Assembly: GCA_963746325.1 (NCBI GenBank)
Contig: CAVVBC010000036.1
Coordinates: 248,001-312,000 of the forward strand
Source: RPQJ01 sp963746325
GTDB taxonomy: Bacteria; Pseudomonadota; Gammaproteobacteria; Steroidobacterales; Steroidobacteraceae
Length of the DNA stretch: 64,000 nucleotides
Reading direction: 5' to 3'
Positions 27,473 to 35,828 of this stretch are shown here, piece by piece. Numbering within the stretch: the first letter of the stretch is position 1; every line of letters begins with the position of its first letter. The notes under the pieces are model-generated. The model was not told where the DNA came from, ran no database searches, and saw only the letters and a list, made by a program, of their open reading frames with translations. A program made the position numbers and the translations under genes.

Positions 27473-30400
27473 CAGGCAGCAGCTCCTTCGTAAACACCTT
27501 CGAGTCGGTCTTCGAGTTCTTCGCCCGCGCGGCGCAGGTCGGCGAGCACCTGCGCGTCGGGCTTCCAGTACTGGCGTTCGCAGGCTTCGAGCAGCCGGCT
27601 TGCCACCTTGGCGGACGCCGTCGGATTGAGCTTGGCGAGGCGATCGCGCATTTCCGGGTCCAGCACGAAGGTTTCGGTGAGCTTCTGGTACACCCAGGGC
27701 TGCACCTGGCCGGTCGTCGCCGACCAGCCCATCGTGTTGGTGACGTGCACTTCGATCTGCCGCACGCCTTCGTAGCCGTGCTGCAGCATGCCCTCGTACC
27801 ACTTCGGGTTCAGCATGCGGGTGCGCGTCTCGAGCGCCACCTGCTCGGTGAGCGTGCGCACCGTGCCACTGCCGCGCGTCTGGTCGCCGATGTACACGGG
27901 CATGGTGGCGCCGCCTTTCGCGCGCCGCACCGCGCGGGTGATGCCGCCGAGCGTGTCGAAGTAGGTGTCGACCGTGGTGACGCCCAGTTCGACCGAGTCG
28001 AGGTTCTGGTAGGCGAGCTGCACGTCGGCCAGCACGCTCTGCAGCAGGGCGCCGTGCTGGATGGCGCGTCCGGCGCGCCCGTACGCGAAGCCCTTGCGCT
28101 TGGTGAACGTCTCGGCGAGTTCGTCCTCGTCGTCCCAGCGGCCACAATCGACGAGGTGATTGACGTTGGCGCCGTAGGCGCCCTCGGCATTGCCGAAGAC
28201 GCGCAACGACGCGGCCTCCAGGTCGCAGCCGTGCTGCTCCTGGTAACGCAGCGCGTGCTTGCGCACGAAATTCATCTCGACCGGTTCGTCGGCCGCGGCG
28301 GCCAGGTACGCGGCCTCTGCCAGCAGCTTGATCTGCAGCGGCATCAGGTCGCGGAAGATGCCCGACAGCGTGATCACCACGTCGATGCGCGGCCGGCCCA
28401 ACTCGGCGAGCGGCAGCAATTGCGCACCCGCGAGGCGGCCATAACTGTCGAAGCGCGGCGCGGCGCCGAGCAGTGCGAGCGCCTGGCCGATCGGCCCGCC
28501 TTCGGTCTTGAGGTTATCGGTGCCCCAGAGCACGAGCGCGATGGATTCCGGCAGGCCGTGGCCGTCCGCCTGGTGCCTGCTGAGCAGCAGCTGGGCCTGT
28601 CGTGCCCCGTCACGCACTGCGAACGCGCTCGGGATGCGGAACGGATCGAAGCCGTGCACGTTGCGGCCCGTGGGCAGGACCTGCGGCGTGCGCAGCAGGT
28701 CGCCGCCTGCGGCCGGCCGCACGTAGCGGCCGTCGAGCGCGCGCAGGATGCCCTCGAGTTCGCTGTCCTGCACCAGCAGCCGGTCGGTCTGCGCGAGTTC
28801 GCGCAATGCCGTCACCTGCTCCTGCGTGCCATGCCGGCCCAGCGCGGCCTCGGGCTCGGCGCCATTCACCATGGCCTCGATGACGTCGTGGTCCTGCACG
28901 GCGCCACCCGTCGATTCCGCCATCGCCACCAGCAGGTCGGTGCGTTCAGCAGGCGAGGGCGCGCGACCGACGACATGCATGCCATGGGGAATCAGGGTGT
29001 ATTCGAGTTCGAGCACGGCGGCCGCGACGGCCTGCACGAGGTCTTCGCTGGCGCCGTCCCAGGTCGGTTCGGCTGCTGCAAGTTCGAGCTCGACCGCCTG
29101 CGACTGGATGAGGGCGGCGAGGTCGGCGCGCTCCGTATCGGCCTGCGGGTCGAGCGTGCGCCAGCGGTCGAGCGACGACTTCAGGTCCATGAGGCCGCGA
29201 TAGAGACCGGCGCGCGCGACCGGTGGCGTCAGGTAGCTGATCAGCGTCGCGCCCGAGCGGCGCTTGGCGATCGTGCCTTCCGACGGATTGTTCGAGGCAT
29301 ACAGGTACAGGTTCGGCAGGTCGCCGATCAGGCGTTCGGGCCAGCATGCGCCGGAGAGGCCGGTCTGCTTGCCGGGCATGAACTCGAGCGAGCCATGCGT
29401 GCCGAAATGCAGGACCGCGTCGGCGCGGAAGTCTTCGCGCAGGTAGCGATAGAACGCCGAGAAAGCGTGCGTCGGCGCGTGGCCGCGCTCGAACAGCAGT
29501 TTCATCGGGTCGCCTTCGTAGCCCATGCCCGGCTGCACCGCAACCAGTGCATTGCCGAACTGCGAGCCGAGCACGAAGATCGAGCGGCCGTCGCTCAGTT
29601 GCCGGCCAGGGGCCGGGCCCCACGCGGCTTCGATTTCCTTGAGCCAGCGTTCACGGCGGACGTGATCATCGACCGCGATGCGCGTGTGCACGTTGGCATC
29701 GGCGCCGAACTGGCTGGCGTTGCCGTGCAGGATACGCGTGCGCAGGTCGTCCACGCTCGCCGGCACGTCGACCGAATAGCCTTCGCGACGCAGCGTCTGC
29801 AATGTCTCGAACAGGCTTTCAAAGACCGCCAGGAACGCGGCCGTACCGGTGTTGCCCGCGTTCGGCGGGAAGTTGAACAGCACCAGCGCGACCTTGCGCT
29901 GCGCCCGCTCGCTGCGGCGCAGGGCGACCAGCTTCGCGACGCGGCCCGCGAGGGTCTCGATGCGTTCGGGGCAGGCGAACATGTCCTGTGCGCTGTCCTG
30001 TGCACCGAACGTGCAGCTGCGATGGCAGCCGTTGCAGGTGGTGCCCTGTGCTCCAGCACGGCCCCCGAACACGATCGGGCTGGTGGCGCCGTCGAGTTCC
30101 GGGATCGCAACCATGATCGTGCTCTCGACGGGGAGCAGGCCGCGCTCGGAGTCGCCCCACTGGCCGACCGTCTGGAACTCCACCGGGTGCGCGGCGAGGT
30201 AGGGCACGTCGAGGCTCGCCAGCACTTCCTCGGCGGCGCGCGCGTCGTTGTAGGCCGGGCCACCCACGAGCGAGAAGCCCGAGAGCGACACGACCGAATC
30301 GACCACGGCGCGGCCGTTCTGGATGAAGAATTTCTCGATCGCGGGACGCGAGTCCAGGCCCGACGCGAACGCGGGAATCACGCGCAGGCCCTTGGCCTCG

Positions 30401-31230
30401 AGTGCCGCGATCACGCCGTCGTAGTGCCTGGCATTGCCTGCCAGCAGGTACGACCGCAGGATCAACAGGCCCACGGTGCCTTTGGCATCCGCGGCGGCAA
30501 CCACGGTCGGCAGGCTCGCCGCCGATTCGGCCACGCGGCCCGGCATTTGCGGATGGTAGACGCCGGTTTCCGGGTAGTGCACCGGTGCCTGCGCCTTCAG
30601 TGCGCCACGCAGCGCTGCGCGCGGGCCGGCCGCATAGCGGTCGACCAGGAAGCGCACCATGTGCTGGATGTTCTCGTCGGAGCCCGCGAGCCAGTACTGC
30701 AGCGTCATGAAGTACGCGCGCACGTCCTGGGCCGTGCCGGGGATGAAACGCAGCAACTGCGGAATCCGCCGCAGCATCTTCATCTGCTGGGCGCCACCCG
30801 TCGACGCCTTGCCTTTGCCGCCGCGCAGGCGCTTGAGCAGCGCCATCGGGCCGTTCGCGGGCTTGTCCATGTCGAAGCGGCCGAGGCGGGTGAGCTTGAC
30901 CACTTCGGCCGCCGACATGGCGCACACGAGCGCGTCGCACTCGGTGCGGCGCGCCTGCAGCGCATCGAGCACGGGCAGGAAGTGTTCTTCCATGAACAGC
31001 ATGGTCGCGATGACGATGTCGCCCTGCGCGATGTCGTTGCGGCAGCGCTCCAGGGCCTTCTCGTCGGCGGCCCACTCGGACGCGGCGTGCAGGCTGAGCG
31101 TCAGGCCAGGCAGGTCGCGCGTCAGCGCGGTGCGCGCACGACCGACCGCGGCCGCCAGATGGGTGTCCATCGTGACGATGACGACCCGCAAGGGGATCGC
31201 TTCAGCGGCCGAAGTGCGCTTTCGCGTCAT
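27472..31230 (-). CDS. bchH: Magnesium chelatase subunit H
   Basis: Large porphyrin-binding subunit of magnesium chelatase (1252 residues), cobN/BchH family. It starts MTRKRTSAAEA, then VVIVTMDTHLAAAVGRAR. Typical segments include FHFGTHGSLEFMPGKQ-type (LHFGTHGSLEFMPG), NLYLYASNNPSEGTIAKRR, VIVTLSGIFRDLMP-type, VDTYFDTLGGITRAV and GYEGVRQIEVHVTNTMGWSA. The start lies 29 bases inside bchB in another frame, a larger overlap than elsewhere in the operon. The frame is intact. Confidence 0.95.
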   Translation of the reverse strand: MTRKRTSAAEAIPLRVVIVTMDTHLAAAVGRARTALTRDLPGLTLSLHAASEWAADEKALERCRNDIAQGDIVIATMLFMEEHFLPVLDALQARRTECDALVCAMSAAEVVKLTRLGRFDMDKPANGPMALLKRLRGGKGKASTGGAQQMKMLRRIPQLLRFIPGTAQDVRAYFMTLQYWLAGSDENIQHMVRFLVDRYAAGPRAALRGALKAQAPVHYPETGVYHPQMPGRVAESAASLPTVVAAADAKGTVGLLILRSYLLAGNARHYDGVIAALEAKGLRVIPAFASGLDSRPAIEKFFIQNGRAVVDSVVSLSGFSLVGGPAYNDARAAEEVLASLDVPYLAAHPVEFQTVGQWGDSERGLLPVESTIMVAIPELDGATSPIVFGGRAGAQGTTCNGCHRSCTFGAQDSAQDMFACPERIETLAGRVAKLVALRRSERAQRKVALVLFNFPPNAGNTGTAAFLAVFESLFETLQTLRREGYSVDVPASVDDLRTRILHGNASQFGADANVHTRIAVDDHVRRERWLKEIEAAWGPAPGRQLSDGRSIFVLGSQFGNALVAVQPGMGYEGDPMKLLFERGHAPTHAFSAFYRYLREDFRADAVLHFGTHGSLEFMPGKQTGLSGACWPERLIGDLPNLYLYASNNPSEGTIAKRRSGATLISYLTPPVARAGLYRGLMDLKSSLDRWRTLDPQADTERADLAALIQSQAVELELAAAEPTWDGASEDLVQAVAAAVLELEYTLIPHGMHVVGRAPSPAERTDLLVAMAESTGGAVQDHDVIEAMVNGAEPEAALGRHGTQEQVTALRELAQTDRLLVQDSELEGILRALDGRYVRPAAGGDLLRTPQVLPTGRNVHGFDPFRIPSAFAVRDGARQAQLLLSRHQADGHGLPESIALVLWGTDNLKTEGGPIGQALALLGAAPRFDSYGRLAGAQLLPLAELGRPRIDVVITLSGIFRDLMPLQIKLLAEAAYLAAAADEPVEMNFVRKHALRYQEQHGCDLEAASLRVFGNAEGAYGANVNHLVDCGRWDDEDELAETFTKRKGFAYGRAGRAIQHGALLQSVLADVQLAYQNLDSVELGVTTVDTYFDTLGGITRAVRRAKGGATMPVYIGDQTRGSGTVRTLTEQVALETRTRMLNPKWYEGMLQHGYEGVRQIEVHVTNTMGWSATTGQVQPWVYQKLTETFVLDPEMRDRLAKLNPTASAKVASRLLEACERQYWKPDAQVLADLRRAGEELEDRLEGVYEGAAA

Positions 31231-32797
31231 ACAGCGTCTCTACTGTGATTGTCGCCACGCCACGTTCGGTCGCGAATCGCTCGGTGTTGCGGCGCGCCTT
31301 GCCCCGCACGAAGAAGGGAATCTTGCCGAGTTCGCGCTCGGCATCGCCGGACCACACGGGGTCGGTCGGGTCGGTGTTCGCTGCCGGCATCGACGGCAAC
31401 ACCACCTCAGCGGCCCCGGCCGTCGCCGTGGCGACCGGTGCGGCAGCGGGAGCCTTGCGCGCATGGCCGAGGTGCGACGGCGCGGCGTCGCCGTGGAACT
31501 CGAAGTCTTCCCGGAACATGCCGATCAGGTGCTCCTCGAGCCCCATCATCAGCGGGTGCACCCACGTGTCGAACAGCACGTTCGCGCCCTCGAAGCCCAT
31601 CTGCGGTGAGTAGCGGGCCGGGAAGTCCTGGACGTGCACCGGCGCCGAGATCACTGCGCACGGCACGCCGAGGCGCTTCGCGATATGGCGCTCCATCTGC
31701 GTGCCGAGCACGAGGTCGGGCTGGAGTTCGGCCACGGCCGCCTCGACTTCGAGGTAGTCGTCCGTGATCAGCGGTTCGATGCCATGATCGCCCGCGGCCG
31801 CGCGCACCTCGCGCGCGAATTCCCGGCTGTACGTGCCCAGCCCGACGACGACGAAGCCCAGTTCGTCGCGCGCCACGCGTGCCGCCGCGACGGCATGCGT
31901 CGCATCGCCGAAAATGAACACGCGCTTGCCGGTCAGGTACGTCGAGTCGACCGAGCGCGAATACCAGCGGGCCCGCGACTCGTGGGCAGCGTGATGGGGG
32001 CCGGGATCGATCTCGGCGAGCGCCGCGACTTCGTCGATGAAGGCGCGCGTGCCGGTGAGGCCGATCGGGATGACGCTCGTCGAGCGCTGGCCGAACGTGC
32101 GCTCGAGCCAGCGTGCGGCGGTGTTCGCAATCTCGGGATACAGCACGACGTTGAAGTTGGCGTCGCCGAGGCGGCGCAGGTCTGCAGGCGACGCATCGAG
32201 CGGCGCCGTGACGTTGATCTCGATGCCCATCGAGGTGAGCAGTTGCGTGATTTCGCGCAAGTCGTCGCGGTGGCGGAAGCCGAGCGCCGTCGGCCCGAGC
32301 ACGTTGCAGCGCGGCCGGATGCTCGCCGTGCGCGGCGTCGAGGCGCCGAACTTGTCGGGTGCGGCCAGCGTGCGAACCAGCTGGTAGAAGGTCTCGGCCG
32401 CGCCCCAGTTTTCCTTGCGCTGGTAGGACGGCAGCTCGAGCGGGATGACCGGCACCGGCAGCGCGAGCGCGCGCGCGAGGCCACCTGGATCGTCCTGGAT
32501 CAGCTCGGCCGTGCACGATGCGCCGACGATCATCGCCTCCGGCTTGAAGCGCTCATAGGCCTCGCGGGCGGCCGTCTGGAACAGCTCGGCGGTATCGGTG
32601 CCGAGGTCCCTTGCCTGGAAGGTCGTGTAGGTGACGGGCGGGCGGCGATCGAGACGCTCGATCATCGTGAACAGCAGGTCGGCGTACGTGTCGCCCTGCG
32701 GCGCGTGCAGCACGTAGTGCAGGCCGCGCATGGCCGTCGCGATCCGCATTGCGCCGACGTGGGTGGGTCCTTCGTACGTCCAGAGCGTCAGTTGCAT
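31202..32797 (-). CDS. bchB: Dark-operative protochlorophyllide reductase subunit B
   Basis: NifK-like catalytic subunit of protochlorophyllide reductase. It begins MQLTLWTYEGPTHVGAMRIA. Asp36 (in PQGDTYADLLF), the unusual cluster ligand of this enzyme, and Cys95 (in VGASCTAELIQDD) are at the canonical positions. A small C-terminal helical domain ends WSGDAERELGKIPFFVRGKA and on. 531 residues. ATG 32797 is three bases from the bchN stop; its end overlaps bchH. Confidence 0.95.
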   Translation of the reverse strand: MQLTLWTYEGPTHVGAMRIATAMRGLHYVLHAPQGDTYADLLFTMIERLDRRPPVTYTTFQARDLGTDTAELFQTAAREAYERFKPEAMIVGASCTAELIQDDPGGLARALALPVPVIPLELPSYQRKENWGAAETFYQLVRTLAAPDKFGASTPRTASIRPRCNVLGPTALGFRHRDDLREITQLLTSMGIEINVTAPLDASPADLRRLGDANFNVVLYPEIANTAARWLERTFGQRSTSVIPIGLTGTRAFIDEVAALAEIDPGPHHAAHESRARWYSRSVDSTYLTGKRVFIFGDATHAVAAARVARDELGFVVVGLGTYSREFAREVRAAAGDHGIEPLITDDYLEVEAAVAELQPDLVLGTQMERHIAKRLGVPCAVISAPVHVQDFPARYSPQMGFEGANVLFDTWVHPLMMGLEEHLIGMFREDFEFHGDAAPSHLGHARKAPAAAPVATATAGAAEVVLPSMPAANTDPTDPVWSGDAERELGKIPFFVRGKARRNTERFATERGVATITVETLYDAKAHFGR

Positions 32798-32800
32798 CGT

Positions 32801-34093
32801 TCAGACCGCCAGTCGCGTGCGGCGCACGAGCGGGCGCGCAAACAGTTCGGCGAGGTCGCCGGCCTGGTCGTAGCCCTGGATGGGAGTGAACACCAGCTCG
32901 ATCGACCACTTGGTCGCGATACCTTCGGCTTCCAGCGGATTGGCGAGCCCGAGGCCGCACACGACCAGGTCGGGGCGCGCGGCGCGGCAGCGGTCGAGCT
33001 GACGTTCGAGGTCCTGTCCTTCGCTGAGCTGGGCCTCCGCCGGCAGCAGCGCGAGTTCGGCGGCCAGGTGCTTGCGATGCAGGTACGGCGTGCCGATCTC
33101 GACCGGCTGCATGCCGAGTTCACGCGCGAGGAAACGCGCGAGCGGGACTTCGAGCTGCGAATCCGGAAACAGGAAAATCGTCTTGCCCGCGAGCTGGAAG
33201 CGATGTCGCGCCACCGCCTGGCGCGCGCGCTCGATGCCTGCCGCGGTGGCAGCGCGGAAACGTTCGTCGGGCACGCCCCATTCGCGTGCCGCCGCCTGCA
33301 GCCAGAGCGTCGTGCCTTCGACTCCGAGCGGGAAAGGCGCGCTCAGCCATTGCGCGCCGCGGCGTTCGAGCGCCGCCGCGGTATCGGCCAGGAAGGGCTG
33401 CGCCAGCAAAAAGCGCGTGTTCGGGCCCACGGCCGGCAGGTCGCGCGCGAGGCGCGGCGGCAGGAAATCGACCTTGGCGATGCCCAGCGCTGCAAACGTC
33501 CGCCGCCATTGGTCCTCGACCACGTCCGCCAGGGCGCCGACGACGAGCAGCTGCCGCTCTGCGCCTGGTGCCAGGGCCGGCATCTCCGGCACCAGCGAGG
33601 CGAGGCAGGCGTCCTCGCCCTGTGTGAACGTGGTCTCGATGCCGCTGCCGGAGTAATTCAGTACGCGCACGCGCGGCGAGAACGTCTGCGAGAGTCGTTG
33701 CGCCGCGCGGCTCAAGTCGAGCTTGATGACCTCGGAGGGGCAGGAGCCCACGAGGAACAGCAGCTTGATGTCGGGCCGGCGCTCGAGCAGGCGGTTGACG
33801 ACGCGGTCGAGCTCGGCGTTGGCGTCGGCCAGGCCCGCCAGGTCGCGGTCTTCGATGATGGCCGTCGCGAACCTGGGCTCGGCGAAGATCATGACTCCGG
33901 CGGCGGACTGGATCAGGTGCGCGCAGGTGCGCGACCCCACCACGAGGAAAAACGCGTCCTGGATCTTGCGGTGGAGCCAGATGATGCCGGTCAGGCCGCA
34001 GAAAACCTCGCGCTGGCCGCGCTGGCGCAGGACAGGCGCTTCCTTGCAGGCGCCGTCGGCGCGGGGGGCGAAGCCGGCTGCTGCCTCGCTCAC
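32801..34093 (-). CDS. bchN: Dark-operative protochlorophyllide reductase subunit N
   Basis: NifD-like subunit that pairs with BchB and holds the NB cluster. The three cysteine ligands lie in REVFCGLTGI, SRTCAHLIQSAAG and VGSCPSEVIKLDL. 430 residues. The start is GTG at 34093, overlapping the bchF stop as GTGA; longer in-frame extensions read through bchF and are not real. The order F-N-B-H-L-M is the standard one in purple bacteria. Confidence 0.94.
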   Translation of the reverse strand: MSEAAAGFAPRADGACKEAPVLRQRGQREVFCGLTGIIWLHRKIQDAFFLVVGSRTCAHLIQSAAGVMIFAEPRFATAIIEDRDLAGLADANAELDRVVNRLLERRPDIKLLFLVGSCPSEVIKLDLSRAAQRLSQTFSPRVRVLNYSGSGIETTFTQGEDACLASLVPEMPALAPGAERQLLVVGALADVVEDQWRRTFAALGIAKVDFLPPRLARDLPAVGPNTRFLLAQPFLADTAAALERRGAQWLSAPFPLGVEGTTLWLQAAAREWGVPDERFRAATAAGIERARQAVARHRFQLAGKTIFLFPDSQLEVPLARFLARELGMQPVEIGTPYLHRKHLAAELALLPAEAQLSEGQDLERQLDRCRAARPDLVVCGLGLANPLEAEGIATKWSIELVFTPIQGYDQAGDLAELFARPLVRRTRLAV

Positions 34094-34629
34094 TTGGCGT
34101 ACTTCACGGAGCCGGCCAGCGGCTCGGTGCGGAGGGGGGCGACATCGAGCCGCGCCGCGCGCAGCTTCAGCAGGAATTGCGCCGCGTTCGCGAGGTAGGT
34201 CGCGTAGGCCGCGAGCGCCAGGAGCATCTGCTGCCGTGGGTCGAGCGCGCCCGTCAGCAGGGCGAGCAGGTAGGCCGTGTGCAGGGCGAGGACCGCGACG
34301 CTGACCACGTCTTCCCAGTAGAACGCCGGGGCGAACAGGTAGCGGCCGAAGACGTCGTGTTCCCAGATCGCGCCCGTCACCATGATGGCGTAGAGCACGC
34401 ACGTCTTCACGACGACGGAGGCCGTCGCAGCGAAAAAGCCTTCTCCCGTCGATAGAAATCGCAGTACCAGCGCGACGCTGACGGCGAACACCAGGAACTG
34501 CAGTGGAGCGAGGATGCCCTGGACCAGCGTCCATTTGGAGGCGTCGCGGCGGGCGCGCTCGGCTGTTGTGTACAGCGGAGTACGCGCGCGGCTGGGGTTC
34601 TGCAGGGGCCGATTCGGCCGGTGGGGCAT
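34090..34629 (-). CDS. bchF: 3-vinyl bacteriochlorophyllide hydratase
   Basis: BchF adds water to the 3-vinyl group, giving the hydroxyethyl group that BchC oxidises. It is a small membrane protein (179 residues) starting MPHRPNRPLQNPSRARTPLYT and with RRDASKWTLVQGILAPLQFLVF, VTGAIWEHDVFGRYLFAPAFYWEDV, and LANAAQFLLKLRAARL. ATG 34629 has a perfect GGAGGA seven bases upstream. It is the first gene of the 16-kb leftward superoperon and has its own promoter with PpsR-like site. Confidence 0.94.
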   Translation of the reverse strand: MPHRPNRPLQNPSRARTPLYTTAERARRDASKWTLVQGILAPLQFLVFAVSVALVLRFLSTGEGFFAATASVVVKTCVLYAIMVTGAIWEHDVFGRYLFAPAFYWEDVVSVAVLALHTAYLLALLTGALDPRQQMLLALAAYATYLANAAQFLLKLRAARLDVAPLRTEPLAGSVKYAK

Positions 34630-34650
34630 CGCGTAATCCTCCGATGCGTA

Positions 34651-34691
34651 AACCTATGCCCCACACTCCGGAGTGTCAACCCAGATTGACG
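34651..34691. promoter_or_regulatory. bchF promoter with near-consensus PpsR site and 14-bp palindrome
   Basis: On the minus strand TTGACA (34679-34674), 17 bases, TAGGTT (34656-34651) is a good sigma70 promoter for bchF. TGT-N12-ACG at 34674-34691 matches the PpsR/CrtJ consensus except the last base, with inner TGTCAA/TTGACg symmetry, and covers the -35. A separate perfect palindrome ACACTCCGGAGTGT (34663-34676) sits in the spacer. aerR-ppsR lies in the other direction, so this region may also be the autoregulatory site. Confidence 0.65.
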
Positions 34692-34858
34692 TAAATATTT
34701 CTTGACGACACCCGGGTACAGGATTTACACAGGCACCACGCGCAAGACTTCTCCCCGGAAATCGCCCTCCCCAGAACAGGACGGGTCCGGTCTCAGGTCA
34801 GGCGCCACCCGTCGGTTGGCAAGCCGGATGTCGGTGTACAAGAGGGGAGATAAGTCAA

Positions 34859-35776
34859 ATGCCGAAGGAATTGCTGGAAAAAGGCCTTCAGGAAAGCCCG
34901 GACAAGTCGCGGTCCGGCCGCAGTACCGCCGGGTGGTCGTCGCGCTGGGTCGGGGATCCGGACGCCAGCGCCATCCACGTGCCGACGGTCGCGCGGCGTC
35001 GCGTCGGCAACCTGGCGGCGACGATCGAGGACGAGGTCATTCCGCGGCTGCTGCTCAGCCAGCGCGCCCATATCCGCGAAGTGCATGCCGACGTTTCGCC
35101 GGTGTCACATGCGGTCGAGGGCTGCATCGACGAATTCGTGCAATTGCTGCTCACCGACGAACTCGAGGTCGCCTACGCGTACATCGATTCGGTGCGGGTG
35201 CGGGGCGTGTCGCTTTCCAGTGTTTACCTGGAATTGCTGGCGCCCGCCGCGCGCAACCTGGGCGAGATGTGGGAGGAAGACCGCGTCAGTTTTGCCGATG
35301 TCACGGTCGCGCTGTGCCGCCTGCACGATGTCATGCGCACCCTCAGCGCAAACCAGCCTCCCGCCACCGACACCTTGCCGCAAGGCCGCCGGGCCCTGCT
35401 GATTCCGATGCCGGGCGAGCAGCACACGTTCGGCCTGGTGATGGTTGCCGACTTTTTTCGGCGTGCGGGCTGGGACGTCTGGAACGACACAGTGTCCAGT
35501 TCCAGTGACTTGGTCAGTCTCGTGCGTCAAGAATGGTTTACAATGATTGGGCTTTCGGTGGGATGCGAGGCGCATCTCGAAGGCCTTGCCTCGACGATCC
35601 ACTCGTTGCGCCGTGCGGCGCGCAACAAGTCCATCGGGGTGATGCTCGGCGGCTCACTGGTTGCGAAGCACCCCGAACTCGCAATCCAGGTGGGCGCCGA
35701 TGCGACGGGCAAGGATGCCCGTCATGCGGTCATGCAAGCCGAGAACCTGGTTGGCATGTTCGCGCGACGCTGCTGA
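34859..35776 (+). CDS. aerR: AerR/PpaA, cobalamin-binding antirepressor of PpsR
   Basis: Regulator with an N-terminal helical part and a C-terminal cobalamin-binding domain (about residues 175-305). The B12 signature GEQHTFG places the candidate cobalt ligand His near residue 189, followed by ADFFRRAGWDVW and GLSVGCEAHL and the loop GVMLGGSL. AerR senses light through B12 and modifies PpsR/CrtJ binding. ATG 34859 is preceded by GGGGAG. It is directly upstream of ppsR, as in other purple bacteria. 305 residues. Confidence 0.91.
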   Translation: MPKELLEKGLQESPDKSRSGRSTAGWSSRWVGDPDASAIHVPTVARRRVGNLAATIEDEVIPRLLLSQRAHIREVHADVSPVSHAVEGCIDEFVQLLLTDELEVAYAYIDSVRVRGVSLSSVYLELLAPAARNLGEMWEEDRVSFADVTVALCRLHDVMRTLSANQPPATDTLPQGRRALLIPMPGEQHTFGLVMVADFFRRAGWDVWNDTVSSSSDLVSLVRQEWFTMIGLSVGCEAHLEGLASTIHSLRRAARNKSIGVMLGGSLVAKHPELAIQVGADATGKDARHAVMQAENLVGMFARRC

Positions 35777-35828
35777 TTCGGGCGGGATGGTGGACGCCCG
35801 GCCCGTGCCGGGCCGGAATGTAGGGCTC

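Noticed and set aside
27427..31248. A 1273-residue open frame on the plus strand opposite bchH
   Set aside because: It is an antisense shadow caused by high GC codon bias; the composition (Arg, His, Gln-rich) matches no family and bchH is certain on the other strand. The same holds for the 942-residue frame opposite ileS (57693-60521).
34094..34666. Extended bchN start far upstream (621-residue form)
   Set aside because: The extension is a shifted-frame reading of bchF; the conserved protein begins at GTG 34093, overlapping the bchF stop.
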